64,000 nucleotides of DNA, from contig NZ_LT907980.1 in assembly GCF_900215155.1 (NCBI RefSeq), positions 1,488,001 through 1,552,000 of the forward strand, read 5' to 3'. The notes under the pieces were generated by a model. That model saw only the letters and a list, made by a program, of their open reading frames with translations, did no database searches and was not told where the DNA came from. Positions 18,560-27,800 of the stretch are shown piece by piece. The stretch is from Marinobacter sp. LV10R510-11A (lineage in GTDB: Bacteria; Pseudomonadota; Gammaproteobacteria; Pseudomonadales; Oleiphilaceae). The first letter of the stretch is position 1. Every line of letters starts with the position of its first letter. A program made the translations under genes and the position numbers.

Positions 18560-20059
18560 TCAGCGGCGGCGGTTCTCTTCCATCCTAGAAAGAAACTCCT
18601 GCATGATCAGCGTATAGAGCTCGCCGCCGAGAAAAAGGTCTTCAACACCCGCATCAATGCTCGGGTTATCATTCACTTCGATCACTGCAACCCGGTTTCC
18701 GCTCTGCTTGATATCCACGCCGTAAAGGCCGTTACCAATCAGCCGCGTGGAGTTCAGTGCCGCTTGTATAACGTTTCTGGGCACTTCGTAGGTGGGCATG
18801 GTTTCGAAGCCACCGCTCTCGCTCTTTGACTCGCCGTGCTGATAGATCTGCCAATGGCCTTTCACCATCATGTATTTGCAAGCGTAGATAGCCCGGCCGC
18901 CCAGCACGCCAATGCGCCAGTCGTAATCGGTGTATAGATACTCCTGAGCCAACACCAGCGCAGACTGCTGGAACAACTCCTTTAATCCCGCCCGCAGAGA
19001 TTTCTCATCTTCCGCTTTGTTAACACCCCGAGAAAAGGCGCCATCCGGTATCTTAATAACCACCGGAAAGCCAAGTTCCTGAACCACCTGTTCCACGGCG
19101 TCTTTCTGATCTTTAGAAAGAATCAGGGTTTTCGGGGTCGGTATTTTGTTGTTTTTCAGCAGGTCGGCCAGAAAAACCTTGTTGGTGCACTTAAGAATCG
19201 ACGCTGGATCGTCAATCACTACCATGCCTTCTGCCTCTGCTTTGCGGGCAAAACGATATGTGTGATGGTCGATGGCGGTGGTTTCACGGATAAACAGGCC
19301 ATCGTACTCGGGCAGGCGCATGTAATCCCGACGCGTAATCTGCTCCACGTTGATACCCAGTTTTCGACCGGCTTTTTCAAAGCGTTTCAGCGCCACCGCA
19401 TCGCTGGGCGGCATTTCTTCATCCGGGTTCACTAGAATCGCAAGGTCGAACCGGTACCGGCGGCGGGTTCTTGGCTTGCGCCAAACCATGCTGCTAAAGC
19501 GATCCAGCGCGGAGGCAAAGGCATCCTGCTCACGTTCATCCAGATCAACAGGTGCCGCCGGCTTCATGGATTCAATCTGCCAGGCTTTCCGGCGCCGGAA
19601 CACAATCTCAAGAATCGGACAGGGGAACCGCTCAAACAAGGCCCGCGCCACTGGTTTGAGATCCGGGTGTTCGGTTTGACCAAAATACGTGCGGATTCGC
19701 ACCTCGTGGGTCGCATTGCGCTTATCGCTGGCGGGATCGATGGCTGAACCGGCGGCCTCCAGCCAATGGATTACGCTGGCTTCCAGCTCTTCCAACTCAA
19801 GCGAAAACAGCCCCTTTCGGCTCAGGTCGTTCAGAGTCATAACCGACGGCACTACGTGGTGCCCACGGGCTTCAGCCAGCAAGGAGCAGTAGTAGCCACG
19901 GCTCAAATATTTGGCGCTCTGGCACAAGTTAATAACGCGCACGCGGCTGGCTGCCGGAGCGGAAAACTGCAGGTACTGATCAAAGCTCAGTACATCTTCG
20001 CTGGGGTAATACGGAGCCCAGTCTTTGGTACGATCCACAACAATAAGCAAACGGGACAT
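18560..20059 (-). CDS. RimK-like ATP-grasp ligase with N-terminal RLAN domain
   Basis: About 499 residues. The first 170 or so form a domain seen before RimK-like ATP-grasp enzymes (RLAN type; begins MSRLLIVVDRTKDWAPYYPS). The C-terminal ATP-grasp part has GFPVVIKIPDGAFSRGV near residue 345, and the metal-binding end VAVIEVNDNPSIDAG. Such enzymes join amino acids to peptides or proteins. It is divergent from a GNAT/C39-peptidase fusion, and the two are probably one functional unit (a peptide ligase with a matching peptidase). The product is unknown. Confidence 0.82.
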   Translation of the reverse strand: MSRLLIVVDRTKDWAPYYPSEDVLSFDQYLQFSAPAASRVRVINLCQSAKYLSRGYYCSLLAEARGHHVVPSVMTLNDLSRKGLFSLELEELEASVIHWLEAAGSAIDPASDKRNATHEVRIRTYFGQTEHPDLKPVARALFERFPCPILEIVFRRRKAWQIESMKPAAPVDLDEREQDAFASALDRFSSMVWRKPRTRRRYRFDLAILVNPDEEMPPSDAVALKRFEKAGRKLGINVEQITRRDYMRLPEYDGLFIRETTAIDHHTYRFARKAEAEGMVVIDDPASILKCTNKVFLADLLKNNKIPTPKTLILSKDQKDAVEQVVQELGFPVVIKIPDGAFSRGVNKAEDEKSLRAGLKELFQQSALVLAQEYLYTDYDWRIGVLGGRAIYACKYMMVKGHWQIYQHGESKSESGGFETMPTYEVPRNVIQAALNSTRLIGNGLYGVDIKQSGNRVAVIEVNDNPSIDAGVEDLFLGGELYTLIMQEFLSRMEENRRR

Positions 20060-20261
20060 TAAAGGCGCTCCTCCCTGGAGATAATTGCCAACAGAACCCG
20101 CCGCAACAATACGCCGCTGCGGGGTTTGGAACAATCGGCTGCTAATGCGTGCTTTTACGCATAATAGGCTTATATTCCCACACTCAACTCTCTACCATAA
20201 TAGCTGCATACGGGAAGCCCACCAGCATGTCCCTGCCGATATTCTCAAGGCCGCTTTATAC

Positions 20262-21404
20262 ATGTCTGATCTACACCTCCGGCAAGCTACCAGCGATGAT
20301 CTGAACGCACTTCTGCACCTTGAGCATCGCTGCTTTACGGAAGATCGACTATCACGCCGCAGCTTCCGACGATTTCTGGACATGCCCCGGGACAGGCTGA
20401 TTGTGGCCGAGGCTGGGTGTTATGGAGAGGGTGATGGAGAGGGTGAGAGCGAGTTGCTGGGCTACTGCTTAGTGCTGATGAGCGCAGCAACACGGATGGC
20501 TCGAATTTACTCCATTGCGGTTCTGCCAACGGCCCGCGGTCGTGGCATTGGTGAGAAGCTGGTTAAGGTGGCAGAACGTGAGGCGGCAGATGCCGGTCGT
20601 ATCCTCATGCGCCTCGAAGTCAGAGAAGATAACAGTGGCGCCATTGCGCTCTACAAACGCCTAGGGTATCGCCAGTTTGGTACATACCGGGACTATTATG
20701 AAGACCACGGGACGGCTCTGCGCTTTGAGCGTCGCATTCTGTTTTACGAACCCATACCTGAGTTCACTCCCGTGCCCTATTATCCCCAGACCACGGATTT
20801 CTCCTGTGGCCCGGCGGCGCTGATTATGGCCATGGCGGCACTTGATGAACAACAACCGCTGAGCACCTTGGAAGAACTCAAAATCTGGCGTGAGGCAACG
20901 ACGATTTTCATGCTAGCCGGTCATGGTGGTTGCGGGCCTCACGGGCTTGCGCTCTCGGCCTGGAACCGCGGGTTTGAAACCAGTGCATGGCTCAGTACAG
21001 AGGGACCGTTATTTCGAGATACCGTACGCAGCGACGACAAAAAGCGAGTTCTTGAACTTGTGCATGAAGGGTTTTTGCAAGACATTGGCCGGACGGGCAT
21101 CCAGTTACACCATAACCCGCTCACTCTTGAGGCCATGGAGCAAGCGCTACTTAAAGGCAAGATTCCGGTGATTTTGATCAGCACCTGGCAGCTGAACCGA
21201 AGCCGTGTACCCCACTGGGTGACCGTATGCGCCATCGACGAACAGTTTGTGTATCTGCACGACCCAGAAATAGATGTAGCCGATGGAGAAACCGTGGCAG
21301 ACAAGCAGTACCTTCCGGTGGACAGGCGTGTGTTTAGCCAAATTTCACGATACGGTAGCAACCAGCCGCTTCAGGCCGCGGTGATTGTTGGCCCGAAGCG
21401 TTGA
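20262..21404 (+). CDS. GNAT acetyltransferase / C39-like peptidase fusion
   Basis: A 380-residue two-domain protein. Residues 1-160 form a GNAT domain with the acetyl-CoA motif VLPTARGRGIGEKL and the C-terminal ALYKRLGYRQFG. Residues 165-375 are C39 peptidase-like: the Cys motif PQTTDFSCGPAALIMAM, and a His/Asp pair in HWVTVCAIDEQFVYLHDPE. It is cytoplasmic, with no ABC part. The divergent neighbour is an RLAN/RimK ATP-grasp ligase, a pairing known from genome-context studies of amidoligases. Together they suggest a peptide-tagging or small-peptide pathway. The ATG at 20262 is chosen since the upstream open frame lacks the conserved domain. Confidence 0.85.
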   Translation: MSDLHLRQATSDDLNALLHLEHRCFTEDRLSRRSFRRFLDMPRDRLIVAEAGCYGEGDGEGESELLGYCLVLMSAATRMARIYSIAVLPTARGRGIGEKLVKVAEREAADAGRILMRLEVREDNSGAIALYKRLGYRQFGTYRDYYEDHGTALRFERRILFYEPIPEFTPVPYYPQTTDFSCGPAALIMAMAALDEQQPLSTLEELKIWREATTIFMLAGHGGCGPHGLALSAWNRGFETSAWLSTEGPLFRDTVRSDDKKRVLELVHEGFLQDIGRTGIQLHHNPLTLEAMEQALLKGKIPVILISTWQLNRSRVPHWVTVCAIDEQFVYLHDPEIDVADGETVADKQYLPVDRRVFSQISRYGSNQPLQAAVIVGPKR

Positions 21405-21411
21405 GGCAGGA

Positions 21412-23466
21412 TTATCCAGTTCGCATGACTGCTTCTTTTAGATCTGAGACATCATCCCGCAGGCGGGCGGCAGTCTCGAAATCCAGATTAGATGCGGCCT
21501 TGTACATTTCATCCTCAAGGCGCGAAAGCTCTTTAAGCAACTCTGCCGGCGATCGGCCACCAACCTTTGCGCGATAGCGCTCAGCTTCTTCGGCCGCTCT
21601 GTCACCAGGTCGCCCGCCTTTGCGCCGGCCAACGCGACCTGCGCCTTCCATGATATCTCCAACCTTTTTGTTGAGCCCTTGCGGGGTAATACCGTGGGTT
21701 TCGTTGTGTTCGGCCTGATGTGCCCGCCGGCTGTCGGTCACGTCAATCGCGCGCTGCATGGAGCCAGTTATCCGGTCACCGTAAAGGATCGCCTTGCCGT
21801 TGAGGTTCCGCGCCGCGCGGCCAATAGTCTGGATCAGTGCGCGCTCGGAACGCAGGAAACCTTCCTTATCGGCATCCAGAATGGTGACAAGCGACACCTC
21901 CGGCATATCCAAGCCTTCTCGCAGCAGGTTGATGCCGACAAGCACATCAAACTCGCCCCGGCGCAGATCGCGGATAATCTCTACCCGCTCAATCGTATCA
22001 ATGTCTGAATGCAGGTAGCGCACGTGAATATCGTGCTCCATCAAAAAGTCCGTGAGGTCTTCGGCCATGCGTTTGGTGAGCGTGGTCACCAGAACCCGCT
22101 CTTTAACCTTCACCCGGGAATGAATCTCCGAAAGCAAGTCGTCTATCTGTGTAGACGCAGGGCGTACTTCAATTATCGGGTCCAGCAGACCGGTTGGCCG
22201 GACGACCTGCTCCACCACCTGCCCCGCGTGCTCGGCTTCGTAGTTACCGGGCGTCGCCGAAACAAAAATCATCTGGGGCGCAATCCGTTCCCACTCATCA
22301 AACCGCATGGGGCGGTTATCCAGAGCAGACGGCAGGCGAAAGCCATACTGAACGAGGGTTTCCTTTCTCGAGCGATCGCCTTTATACATGGCGCCAATCT
22401 GTGGAATGGTCACGTGGGACTCATCAACAATCAGCAGCGCGTCCGCTGGTAGGTAATCAAACAACGTGGGTGGTGCTTCCCCCGGTCGCCGGCCCGAAAG
22501 ATAGCGCGAGTAGTTCTCGATGCCGTTGCAGTAGCCCAGCTCGTTCATCATTTCCATATCGTAGCGAGTGCGCTCTTCCAACCGCTGGGCTTCAACCAAG
22601 CGGCTGTTATCACGCAGCTGCGGCAAACGTTCATCCAGTTCTGCCTTTATGTGCTCAACGGCATCCAGCACCGTCTGGCGCGGCGTTACATAGTGCGACT
22701 TAGGGTAAATCGTAATCCTGGGAACGCGCCGGAGCACTTCGCCGGTAAGCGGATCAAAGTAACTAAGGTTTTCCACTTCGTCATCAAACAGCTCAATGCG
22801 AACGGCTTCTTTCTCAGATTCCGCAGGGAACACATCAATCACATCACCGCGAACCCGGTAATTGGCACGGTGAAATTCAATATCGTTGCGGATGTACTGC
22901 AATTCAGCCAGCCGGCGCACAACCTGTCGCTGATCAATTTTGTCGCCTCGGTCCAGGTGCAGCATCATTTTCAGATAGGACTTCGGATCACCCAAGCCGT
23001 AAATGGCCGACACCGTTGCCACAATTATCGCATCCGGGCGCTCCAGCAGTGCCTTGGTTGCAGACAGCCGCATCTGTTCGATGTGCTCGTTAACTGAGGC
23101 GTCTTTCTCAATGAACGTATCAGACGAGGGTACGTAAGCCTCTGGTTGGTAGTAATCGTAGTAGGACACGAAATATTCAACGGCGTTGTCCGGAAAGAAC
23201 TCGCGGAACTCGCCGTACAATTGTGCGGCCAAGGTTTTATTATGGGCCATGACAATGGTTGGCCGCTGCACCGCTTCAATCACTTTGGCGATGGTAAAGG
23301 TTTTGCCCGAACCGGTAACACCCAGCAATGTCTGGTGCGCCAGGCCGGAATGAATACCATCGATCAGGCCCTCTATAGCCTTGGGCTGGTCGCCCGCAGG
23401 CTGAAACGGTGAAACAACCTTGAAAACACCGCCCTTACCTGAACTGCTGGAATCGTTACTGGCCAT
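21412..23466 (-). CDS. uvrB: UvrABC excinuclease subunit B
   Basis: A 684-residue nucleotide-excision-repair helicase-like subunit. Walker A is GVTGSGKT near residue 53, the beta-hairpin [12 protein letters not shown] lies near 105, DEXX is IVDESHV, and motif VI is QTIGRAARN. The last 40 residues ([21 protein letters not shown]) form the UVR motif that binds UvrC. Length is normal. It is convergent with the GNAT/C39 gene, only 7 bases away. No LexA box of the CTGT-N8-ACAG form was seen upstream. Confidence 0.97.
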   Translation of the reverse strand: MASNDSSSSGKGGVFKVVSPFQPAGDQPKAIEGLIDGIHSGLAHQTLLGVTGSGKTFTIAKVIEAVQRPTIVMAHNKTLAAQLYGEFREFFPDNAVEYFVSYYDYYQPEAYVPSSDTFIEKDASVNEHIEQMRLSATKALLERPDAIIVATVSAIYGLGDPKSYLKMMLHLDRGDKIDQRQVVRRLAELQYIRNDIEFHRANYRVRGDVIDVFPAESEKEAVRIELFDDEVENLSYFDPLTGEVLRRVPRITIYPKSHYVTPRQTVLDAVEHIKAELDERLPQLRDNSRLVEAQRLEERTRYDMEMMNELGYCNGIENYSRYLSGRRPGEAPPTLFDYLPADALLIVDESHVTIPQIGAMYKGDRSRKETLVQYGFRLPSALDNRPMRFDEWERIAPQMIFVSATPGNYEAEHAGQVVEQVVRPTGLLDPIIEVRPASTQIDDLLSEIHSRVKVKERVLVTTLTKRMAEDLTDFLMEHDIHVRYLHSDIDTIERVEIIRDLRRGEFDVLVGINLLREGLDMPEVSLVTILDADKEGFLRSERALIQTIGRAARNLNGKAILYGDRITGSMQRAIDVTDSRRAHQAEHNETHGITPQGLNKKVGDIMEGAGRVGRRKGGRPGDRAAEEAERYRAKVGGRSPAELLKELSRLEDEMYKAASNLDFETAARLRDDVSDLKEAVMRTG

Positions 23467-23679
23467 AATTGGCAGACAACCTCCGCTGACTCAACATGTG
23501 TATCCAAGCCAGATCCCGATTTTACAGGACTGGGCCGGAGAGAGAAATTTATTGTTGCGCTGGCTTCATGGTACCATCAACTCGATCGACGGCTGGGCGG
23601 AAATCAGCCGCCATATGGCAAGGATTCAGACACCCCGCCGGTCACAGACCTATCAGACGCAGCTTTAAGGAGCGCAAGT

Positions 23680-24864
23680 TTGGACCTTCAACTTTCTAGC
23701 CGAGTACAGGCAATCAAGCCATCCCCCACCCTCGCAGTCACTAACAAAGCTGCCGAATTACGCGCAGCCGGCCAAGATATCATTGGTCTTGGTGCGGGCG
23801 AACCGGACTTCGATACCCCAGAACACATCAAACAGGCAGCCATCGAGGCCATCAAAAACGGCCAGACAAAGTACACCGCTGTTGATGGTACGCCGGCTCT
23901 TAAGAAAGCGATTATTGCGAAATTCAAGCGGGACAATAACCTGGAATACGAAGCAAACCAGGTATTGGTATCAAGTGGTGGCAAACAAAGCTTTTTCAAC
24001 CTCGCGCTAGCTACCCTTAACGCGGGTGATGAAGCCATCATTCCTGCGCCCTACTGGGTATCCTACCCGGATATGGTTCTGGTTGCTGAAGGCAAGCCGG
24101 TCATCCTCCAAACCGGCCCAGAAACCCGCTTTAAAATCACACCAGAGCAGCTGGAAAACGCGATTACTGAGCGTACCCGCCTGTTTGTGATCAACAGCCC
24201 TTCTAACCCTAGTGGTATGGCATACACCCTAGAAGAGCTGCAAGCGATTGGCGACGTGCTGAAGAAATATCCGAACATCATGATCGCCACGGATGACATG
24301 TACGAGCCTATCCTCTGGACGGGTAAGCCGTTCTGCAACATCCTGAACGCTACCCCAGAGCTTTACGACCGTACATTTGTTCTCAACGGTGTATCCAAGG
24401 CTTACTCGATGACTGGCTGGCGCATCGGCTATGCCGCAGGCCCAGCCAAGATCATCGGTGCCATGAAGAAGATCCAGTCTCAGAGCACCTCTAACCCTTG
24501 CTCCATCTCCCAAGCTGCCGCACAGGCTGCTCTGGATGGCCCGCAGGAATGTATTGGCGTCATGGTTAAGGCGTTCAAAGAGCGCCACGACTGGCTAGTG
24601 GAGGCGCTGAACAAACTGCCCGGTGTTGAATGTCTCACAGGCGACGGTACCTTCTACGTGTTCCCGAGCTTCCAGAGCGCAATTGATGCAGATTCCAGCG
24701 TCAGCAATGATGTGGAGTTCGCAGAGAAGCTGCTAAGCGAAGCCGGCGTTGCTCTGGTTCCGGGCTCTGCGTTCGGTTGCCCCGGCCACATGCGCCTGAG
24801 CTTTGCGACGAGCATGGAAAATCTGGAGCAGGCCGTTGAGCGTTTGCAGAAGGCTCTGAGCTAA
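23680..24864 (+). CDS. PLP-dependent aspartate-type aminotransferase
   Basis: A 394-residue class I/II aminotransferase of the AspAT I-beta type. It has the substrate-pocket GAGEPDFDTP, the PLP-lysine motif NGVSKAYSMTGWRIGYAAG near residue 240, and the carboxylate-binding Arg in HMRLSFATS near 375. It interconverts aspartate or aromatic amino acids with 2-oxo acids. The start is a TTG at 23680, well supported by AAGGAG seven bases upstream. The uvrB-aminotransferase-tRNA arrangement is familiar from Pseudomonas-type genomes. Confidence 0.9.
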   Translation: MDLQLSSRVQAIKPSPTLAVTNKAAELRAAGQDIIGLGAGEPDFDTPEHIKQAAIEAIKNGQTKYTAVDGTPALKKAIIAKFKRDNNLEYEANQVLVSSGGKQSFFNLALATLNAGDEAIIPAPYWVSYPDMVLVAEGKPVILQTGPETRFKITPEQLENAITERTRLFVINSPSNPSGMAYTLEELQAIGDVLKKYPNIMIATDDMYEPILWTGKPFCNILNATPELYDRTFVLNGVSKAYSMTGWRIGYAAGPAKIIGAMKKIQSQSTSNPCSISQAAAQAALDGPQECIGVMVKAFKERHDWLVEALNKLPGVECLTGDGTFYVFPSFQSAIDADSSVSNDVEFAEKLLSEAGVALVPGSAFGCPGHMRLSFATSMENLEQAVERLQKALS

Positions 24865-24933
24865 AAATTACAGCAAGGGGTTGACGAGGCGGTGAGGTAA
24901 TCTTATTATACGCGCCTCGTCATATGACGTCGT

Positions 24934-25009
24934 TCCCTGATAGCTCAGTTGGTAGAGCAACGGACTGTTAATCCGTTTGTCGCTGGTTCGAGCCCAGCTC
25001 GGGGAGCCA
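24934..25009 (+). tRNA. tRNA-Asn (anticodon GTT), second copy
   Basis: A 76-base tRNA identical to the copy at 10456-10531 except for T instead of C at position 5, so the acceptor stem TCCCTGA / TCGGGGA has a G-U wobble pair. CCA is encoded and a strong terminator follows. Confidence 0.96.
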
Positions 25010-25021
25010 TTATTCCGAAAG

Positions 25022-25052
25022 CCCGCTAATTCTCTGAGTTAGCGGGTTTTTT
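25022..25052 (+). terminator. Rho-independent terminator after tRNA-Asn
   Basis: Stem CCCGCTAA / TTAGCGGG (8 bp) with a 9-base loop is followed by six T residues, 13 bases after the tRNA 3' end. Confidence 0.9.
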
Positions 25053-25064
25053 CGTTTAAAAAAC

Positions 25065-25775
25065 CTAAAAACCGATCACTTCAGAATGAATTGCTTCCAA
25101 CGCCGCGAGAGGGTCAGCAGCCTGGGTAATGGGCCGACCTATAACAAGGTAGTCGGAACCAGCCTTGAGTGCGTCACTGGGAGTCATGATGCGTTGTTGG
25201 TCGCCTTTGTCGGCGGTTAGCGGGCGAATGCCAGGTGTTACCAGTTTGAAGTCGCTGCCCTGCTCTGTTTTAAGTTTTGAGGCTTCCTGCGCGGAGCAGA
25301 CTACGCCGTCCAGGCCGCAGTTTCGGGTTAGTGTGGCCAAACGGGAAACCTGAGCTTCTGGCGAATCGGTAATGCCTATACCTGCAAGATCCTCGGCACC
25401 CATGCTGGTGAGCACCGTAACGGCGATCAGCAGGGGTTTATCCGCCCCAAATGTGTCCAGGCGCTCACGGCAGGCCAGCATCATCTTTTCGCCACCAGAG
25501 GCGTGTACGTTCACCATCCACACCCCCAGATCGGCAGCTGCAGCCACGGCGGCTGACGCCGTGTTGGGGATGTCGTGGAATTTCAGATCCAGGAAAACCT
25601 CAAACCCGCGCTTCTGCAAACCTTCAACAAGCTGGGGGCCGGAACGAGTAAAGAGCTCTTTGCCAACTTTCAGCCGACATTTGGCAGGGTCTAGTTTATC
25701 TGCCAACGCGAGCGCCGCATTTTCAGCCGGGAAGTCGAGGGCCACGATGATTTTGAGGTCGTTAGAAGTTTGCAC
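25065..25775 (-). CDS. pyrF: Orotidine 5'-phosphate decarboxylase
   Basis: A 236-residue TIM-barrel enzyme that converts OMP to UMP. The catalytic motif [14 protein letters not shown] near residue 62 carries the Asp-Lys-Asp network, and the phosphate-binding end [12 protein letters not shown] lies near 215. It is the last gene of the leftward lapA-lapB-pyrF group, 56 bases downstream of lapB. Length is normal. Confidence 0.96.
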   Translation of the reverse strand: MQTSNDLKIIVALDFPAENAALALADKLDPAKCRLKVGKELFTRSGPQLVEGLQKRGFEVFLDLKFHDIPNTASAAVAAAADLGVWMVNVHASGGEKMMLACRERLDTFGADKPLLIAVTVLTSMGAEDLAGIGITDSPEAQVSRLATLTRNCGLDGVVCSAQEASKLKTEQGSDFKLVTPGIRPLTADKGDQQRIMTPSDALKAGSDYLVIGRPITQAADPLAALEAIHSEVIGF

Positions 25776-25831
25776 GCTGGAATGTCCTGCAGAATGTCGT
25801 TAGGAGTGTCGACAAGAGTGTCGATAAATGA

Positions 25832-27001
25832 TTATTCAGCCTCAACGCCCTGAATCGGGCGAACGGTTTCCCACTGCTTGCAGCTGGGGCATCGCCAGTG
25901 GAGCTGCTGGCCAGAGAAACCACAGCTCACACAGCGGTAAACCGGCCGATTAGCAAGGATCAGAAGGCCGATACGGCTGACCAAGCGACCTTCGTCGGTG
26001 GTCATGCCCTTTTCATAGCCTGCCATTTCCACCAGCCGCAAAAGCGCTCCCACGCTGGGGCGGATTTCGAGCTCTTGGCGCAGCAGATCAATAGCAGCCG
26101 GGCGGCCGGAGACTCGTTCAACAGATTCCACTAGGGCCAAAAGCAAACTAGTGCTTGGATAAACCTGGTAAAGCTTACGCAATTTTTTGACCAGCCGGCC
26201 GATATCGCCGTGCTCGTGTTCCAGCTTCATCAGGCGATCAACGGATTCCGGCCCAAAATCCGAGTTCTGGTCAAAAACTTTCAAACCTTGATTACCCGCT
26301 TCTCGGTAACTGCCCTGCCGGATCAGAATCTTCATCAGTATCAGCGTTGCCCGAACGCAAGAACGATCGTAGCCTAGCGCTTCTTTGGCAAGTTTCTGGG
26401 CACCCCAGCGATCATCCTGCCCAAGGGCTCGTTCTGCCAGTTCACAGGTCAGGTACGCAAGATCCTTGAACATCGCCGGGTCCGCATCGTTCTTGGTCAG
26501 GGTTCGGGCGACATCGGCCGCTTTGCCCCACTCACTTTCCTGCTGGTAAAGCTCGATGAGCTGCTGAGCCGCTTTTCGCCCGTACTCCCGATCCCCCATT
26601 AACTGTTGCAACAACGCTTCAGCGCGATCCAGCAAGCCGGCGTTAAGAAAGTCCATGGCAAGCTCAAGCGTTACTTGAGGGGAAAATCGAGGAGGCAGTT
26701 CGGGCCTTGCGAGCAGGTTCTGATGAACCAAAATGGCGCGGTCGGTTTCGCCTTTATTGCGGAAATGCCGGCCAATAGAAAGATGCAGGCTTACGGTCTC
26801 TTTGTTGACAGCCAATGACTGCACAAAGTTGTCGACTGCCTGATCTGAGTAGTTCGTAAACAGAAACTGTAGCCGGTCTTTAACAGACTCTTCGTCTGAG
26901 ATCTTCGTTCGGGTTTGGTTACGACCACCACCCAGCCGTCCAACAAACCAGCCAACGGCAACTGCAACCGTCAACAGCAGCCACTGAAACACTATATCCA
27001 T
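25832..27001 (-). CDS. lapB: Lipopolysaccharide assembly protein B
   Basis: A 389-residue protein with one N-terminal membrane anchor (residues 5-20), a long array of TPR-type helical repeats, and a C-terminal rubredoxin-like metal finger (YRCVSCGFSGQQLHWRCPSCKQW) with four Cys. LapB (YciM) recruits LpxC to FtsH for degradation, balancing LPS and phospholipid synthesis at the inner membrane. Its start codon overlaps the lapA stop by one base, so the two are translationally coupled. Confidence 0.94.
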   Translation of the reverse strand: MDIVFQWLLLTVAVAVGWFVGRLGGGRNQTRTKISDEESVKDRLQFLFTNYSDQAVDNFVQSLAVNKETVSLHLSIGRHFRNKGETDRAILVHQNLLARPELPPRFSPQVTLELAMDFLNAGLLDRAEALLQQLMGDREYGRKAAQQLIELYQQESEWGKAADVARTLTKNDADPAMFKDLAYLTCELAERALGQDDRWGAQKLAKEALGYDRSCVRATLILMKILIRQGSYREAGNQGLKVFDQNSDFGPESVDRLMKLEHEHGDIGRLVKKLRKLYQVYPSTSLLLALVESVERVSGRPAAIDLLRQELEIRPSVGALLRLVEMAGYEKGMTTDEGRLVSRIGLLILANRPVYRCVSCGFSGQQLHWRCPSCKQWETVRPIQGVEAE

Positions 27002-27303
27002 TAAATAGCCTGGTCGTTCTGGGCCCTGGATTTCTCCAATGCCTGCTCGGCGCGATCAAGTCGTTTCTGAAGGGTGCGACGGGAAACCGACGCGCGAAAT
27101 GTGGCGAGAATGGTCATTAAAATCCCAACCAGCGCGCCAATAACAAAAGACATGATAATCCACACGGCGATACCGTGGGGCTTAGTCTCAAACACCAAAA
27201 AGTTAAGTCCGACAGCCATCTGATTGTTCAGCGAGAATACGAGCGCCAGCAATACCAGGACCAGTACCAACAGAATCAATAGGATCTTCTGTAATCCTGC
27301 CAT
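27001..27303 (-). CDS. lapA: Lipopolysaccharide assembly protein A
   Basis: A 100-residue protein with two membrane helices (about 5-25 and 45-68) followed by a basic coiled-coil tail, the DUF1049/LapA pattern. It is the partner of LapB and sits in front of it in the usual order ihfB-lapA-lapB. Its cytoplasmic tail (TLQKRLDRAEQALEKSRA) is heptad-like. The short stop/start overlap with lapB shows operon organisation. Confidence 0.9.
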   Translation of the reverse strand: MAGLQKILLILLVLVLVLLALVFSLNNQMAVGLNFLVFETKPHGIAVWIIMSFVIGALVGILMTILATFRASVSRRTLQKRLDRAEQALEKSRAQNDQAI

Positions 27304-27371
27304 AACCTTAGCTCTCCCAAACGCTGATAAGTGCCCGAATTATTGATGTTTTTCTTCAGGGATAAAAGCTG

Positions 27372-27668
27372 TTAAAACCCCTGTTTCAAACTCTCGTTAA
27401 CCTGTTCTCGCAGTTCCTTGCCGGGTTTGAAGTGAGGAACATGCTTAGCGGGTAACTGTACGGCTTCACCGGTTTTCGGGTTCCGGCCTGTGCGGGCCGC
27501 CCGATGATGAAGGGAAAAGCTGCCAAACCCCCTTATTTCAATTCGCTGCCCATTAGCTAGCGATTGAGACATATGCTCAATAACTGTTTTTACTGCCAGC
27601 TCAACGTCTTTAACCGAAAGCTGTGTTTGTTTTGAGGCAATTAATTCGACCAGTTCAGACTTCGTCAT
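27372..27668 (-). CDS. ihfB: Integration host factor subunit beta
   Basis: A 98-residue DNA-bending HU/IHF-family protein. It begins [14 protein letters not shown] and has the DNA-contacting arm with [23 protein letters not shown] and the proline for DNA intercalation in the arm. IHF is also the factor that bends CRISPR leaders in E. coli type I-E adaptation, relevant to the array in this window. The ATG at 27668 is chosen, with AGGAAA upstream; the open frame beyond it runs into the rpsA terminator. Confidence 0.96.
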   Translation of the reverse strand: MTKSELVELIASKQTQLSVKDVELAVKTVIEHMSQSLANGQRIEIRGFGSFSLHHRAARTGRNPKTGEAVQLPAKHVPHFKPGKELREQVNESLKQGF

Positions 27669-27752
27669 GAGGCACTTTCCTCTTTTCTTTTTTGTTCGAC
27701 CATTGGTTACCGAATTCCCAACCCCTAGTTTAGCCAAATCAGAAAAAAACAC

Positions 27753-27786
27753 AAAAAAAACGGGCTCTTAGAGCCCGTTTTTTTTC
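27753..27786 (-). terminator. Rho-independent terminator downstream of rpsA
   Basis: Stem CGGGCTC / GAGCCCG at 27761-27777 with a 3-base loop is flanked by A8 on one side and T8 on the other, so it can act in both directions. It lies directly after the leftward rpsA gene and before ihfB. Confidence 0.88.
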
Positions 27787-27800
27787 GAACCAACCGGAGA

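Noticed and set aside
23467..23679. LexA box before uvrB
   Set aside because: I looked for CTGT-N8-ACAG in the intergenic DNA on both strands and found none; only an unrelated ATGGTACCAT palindrome is present.
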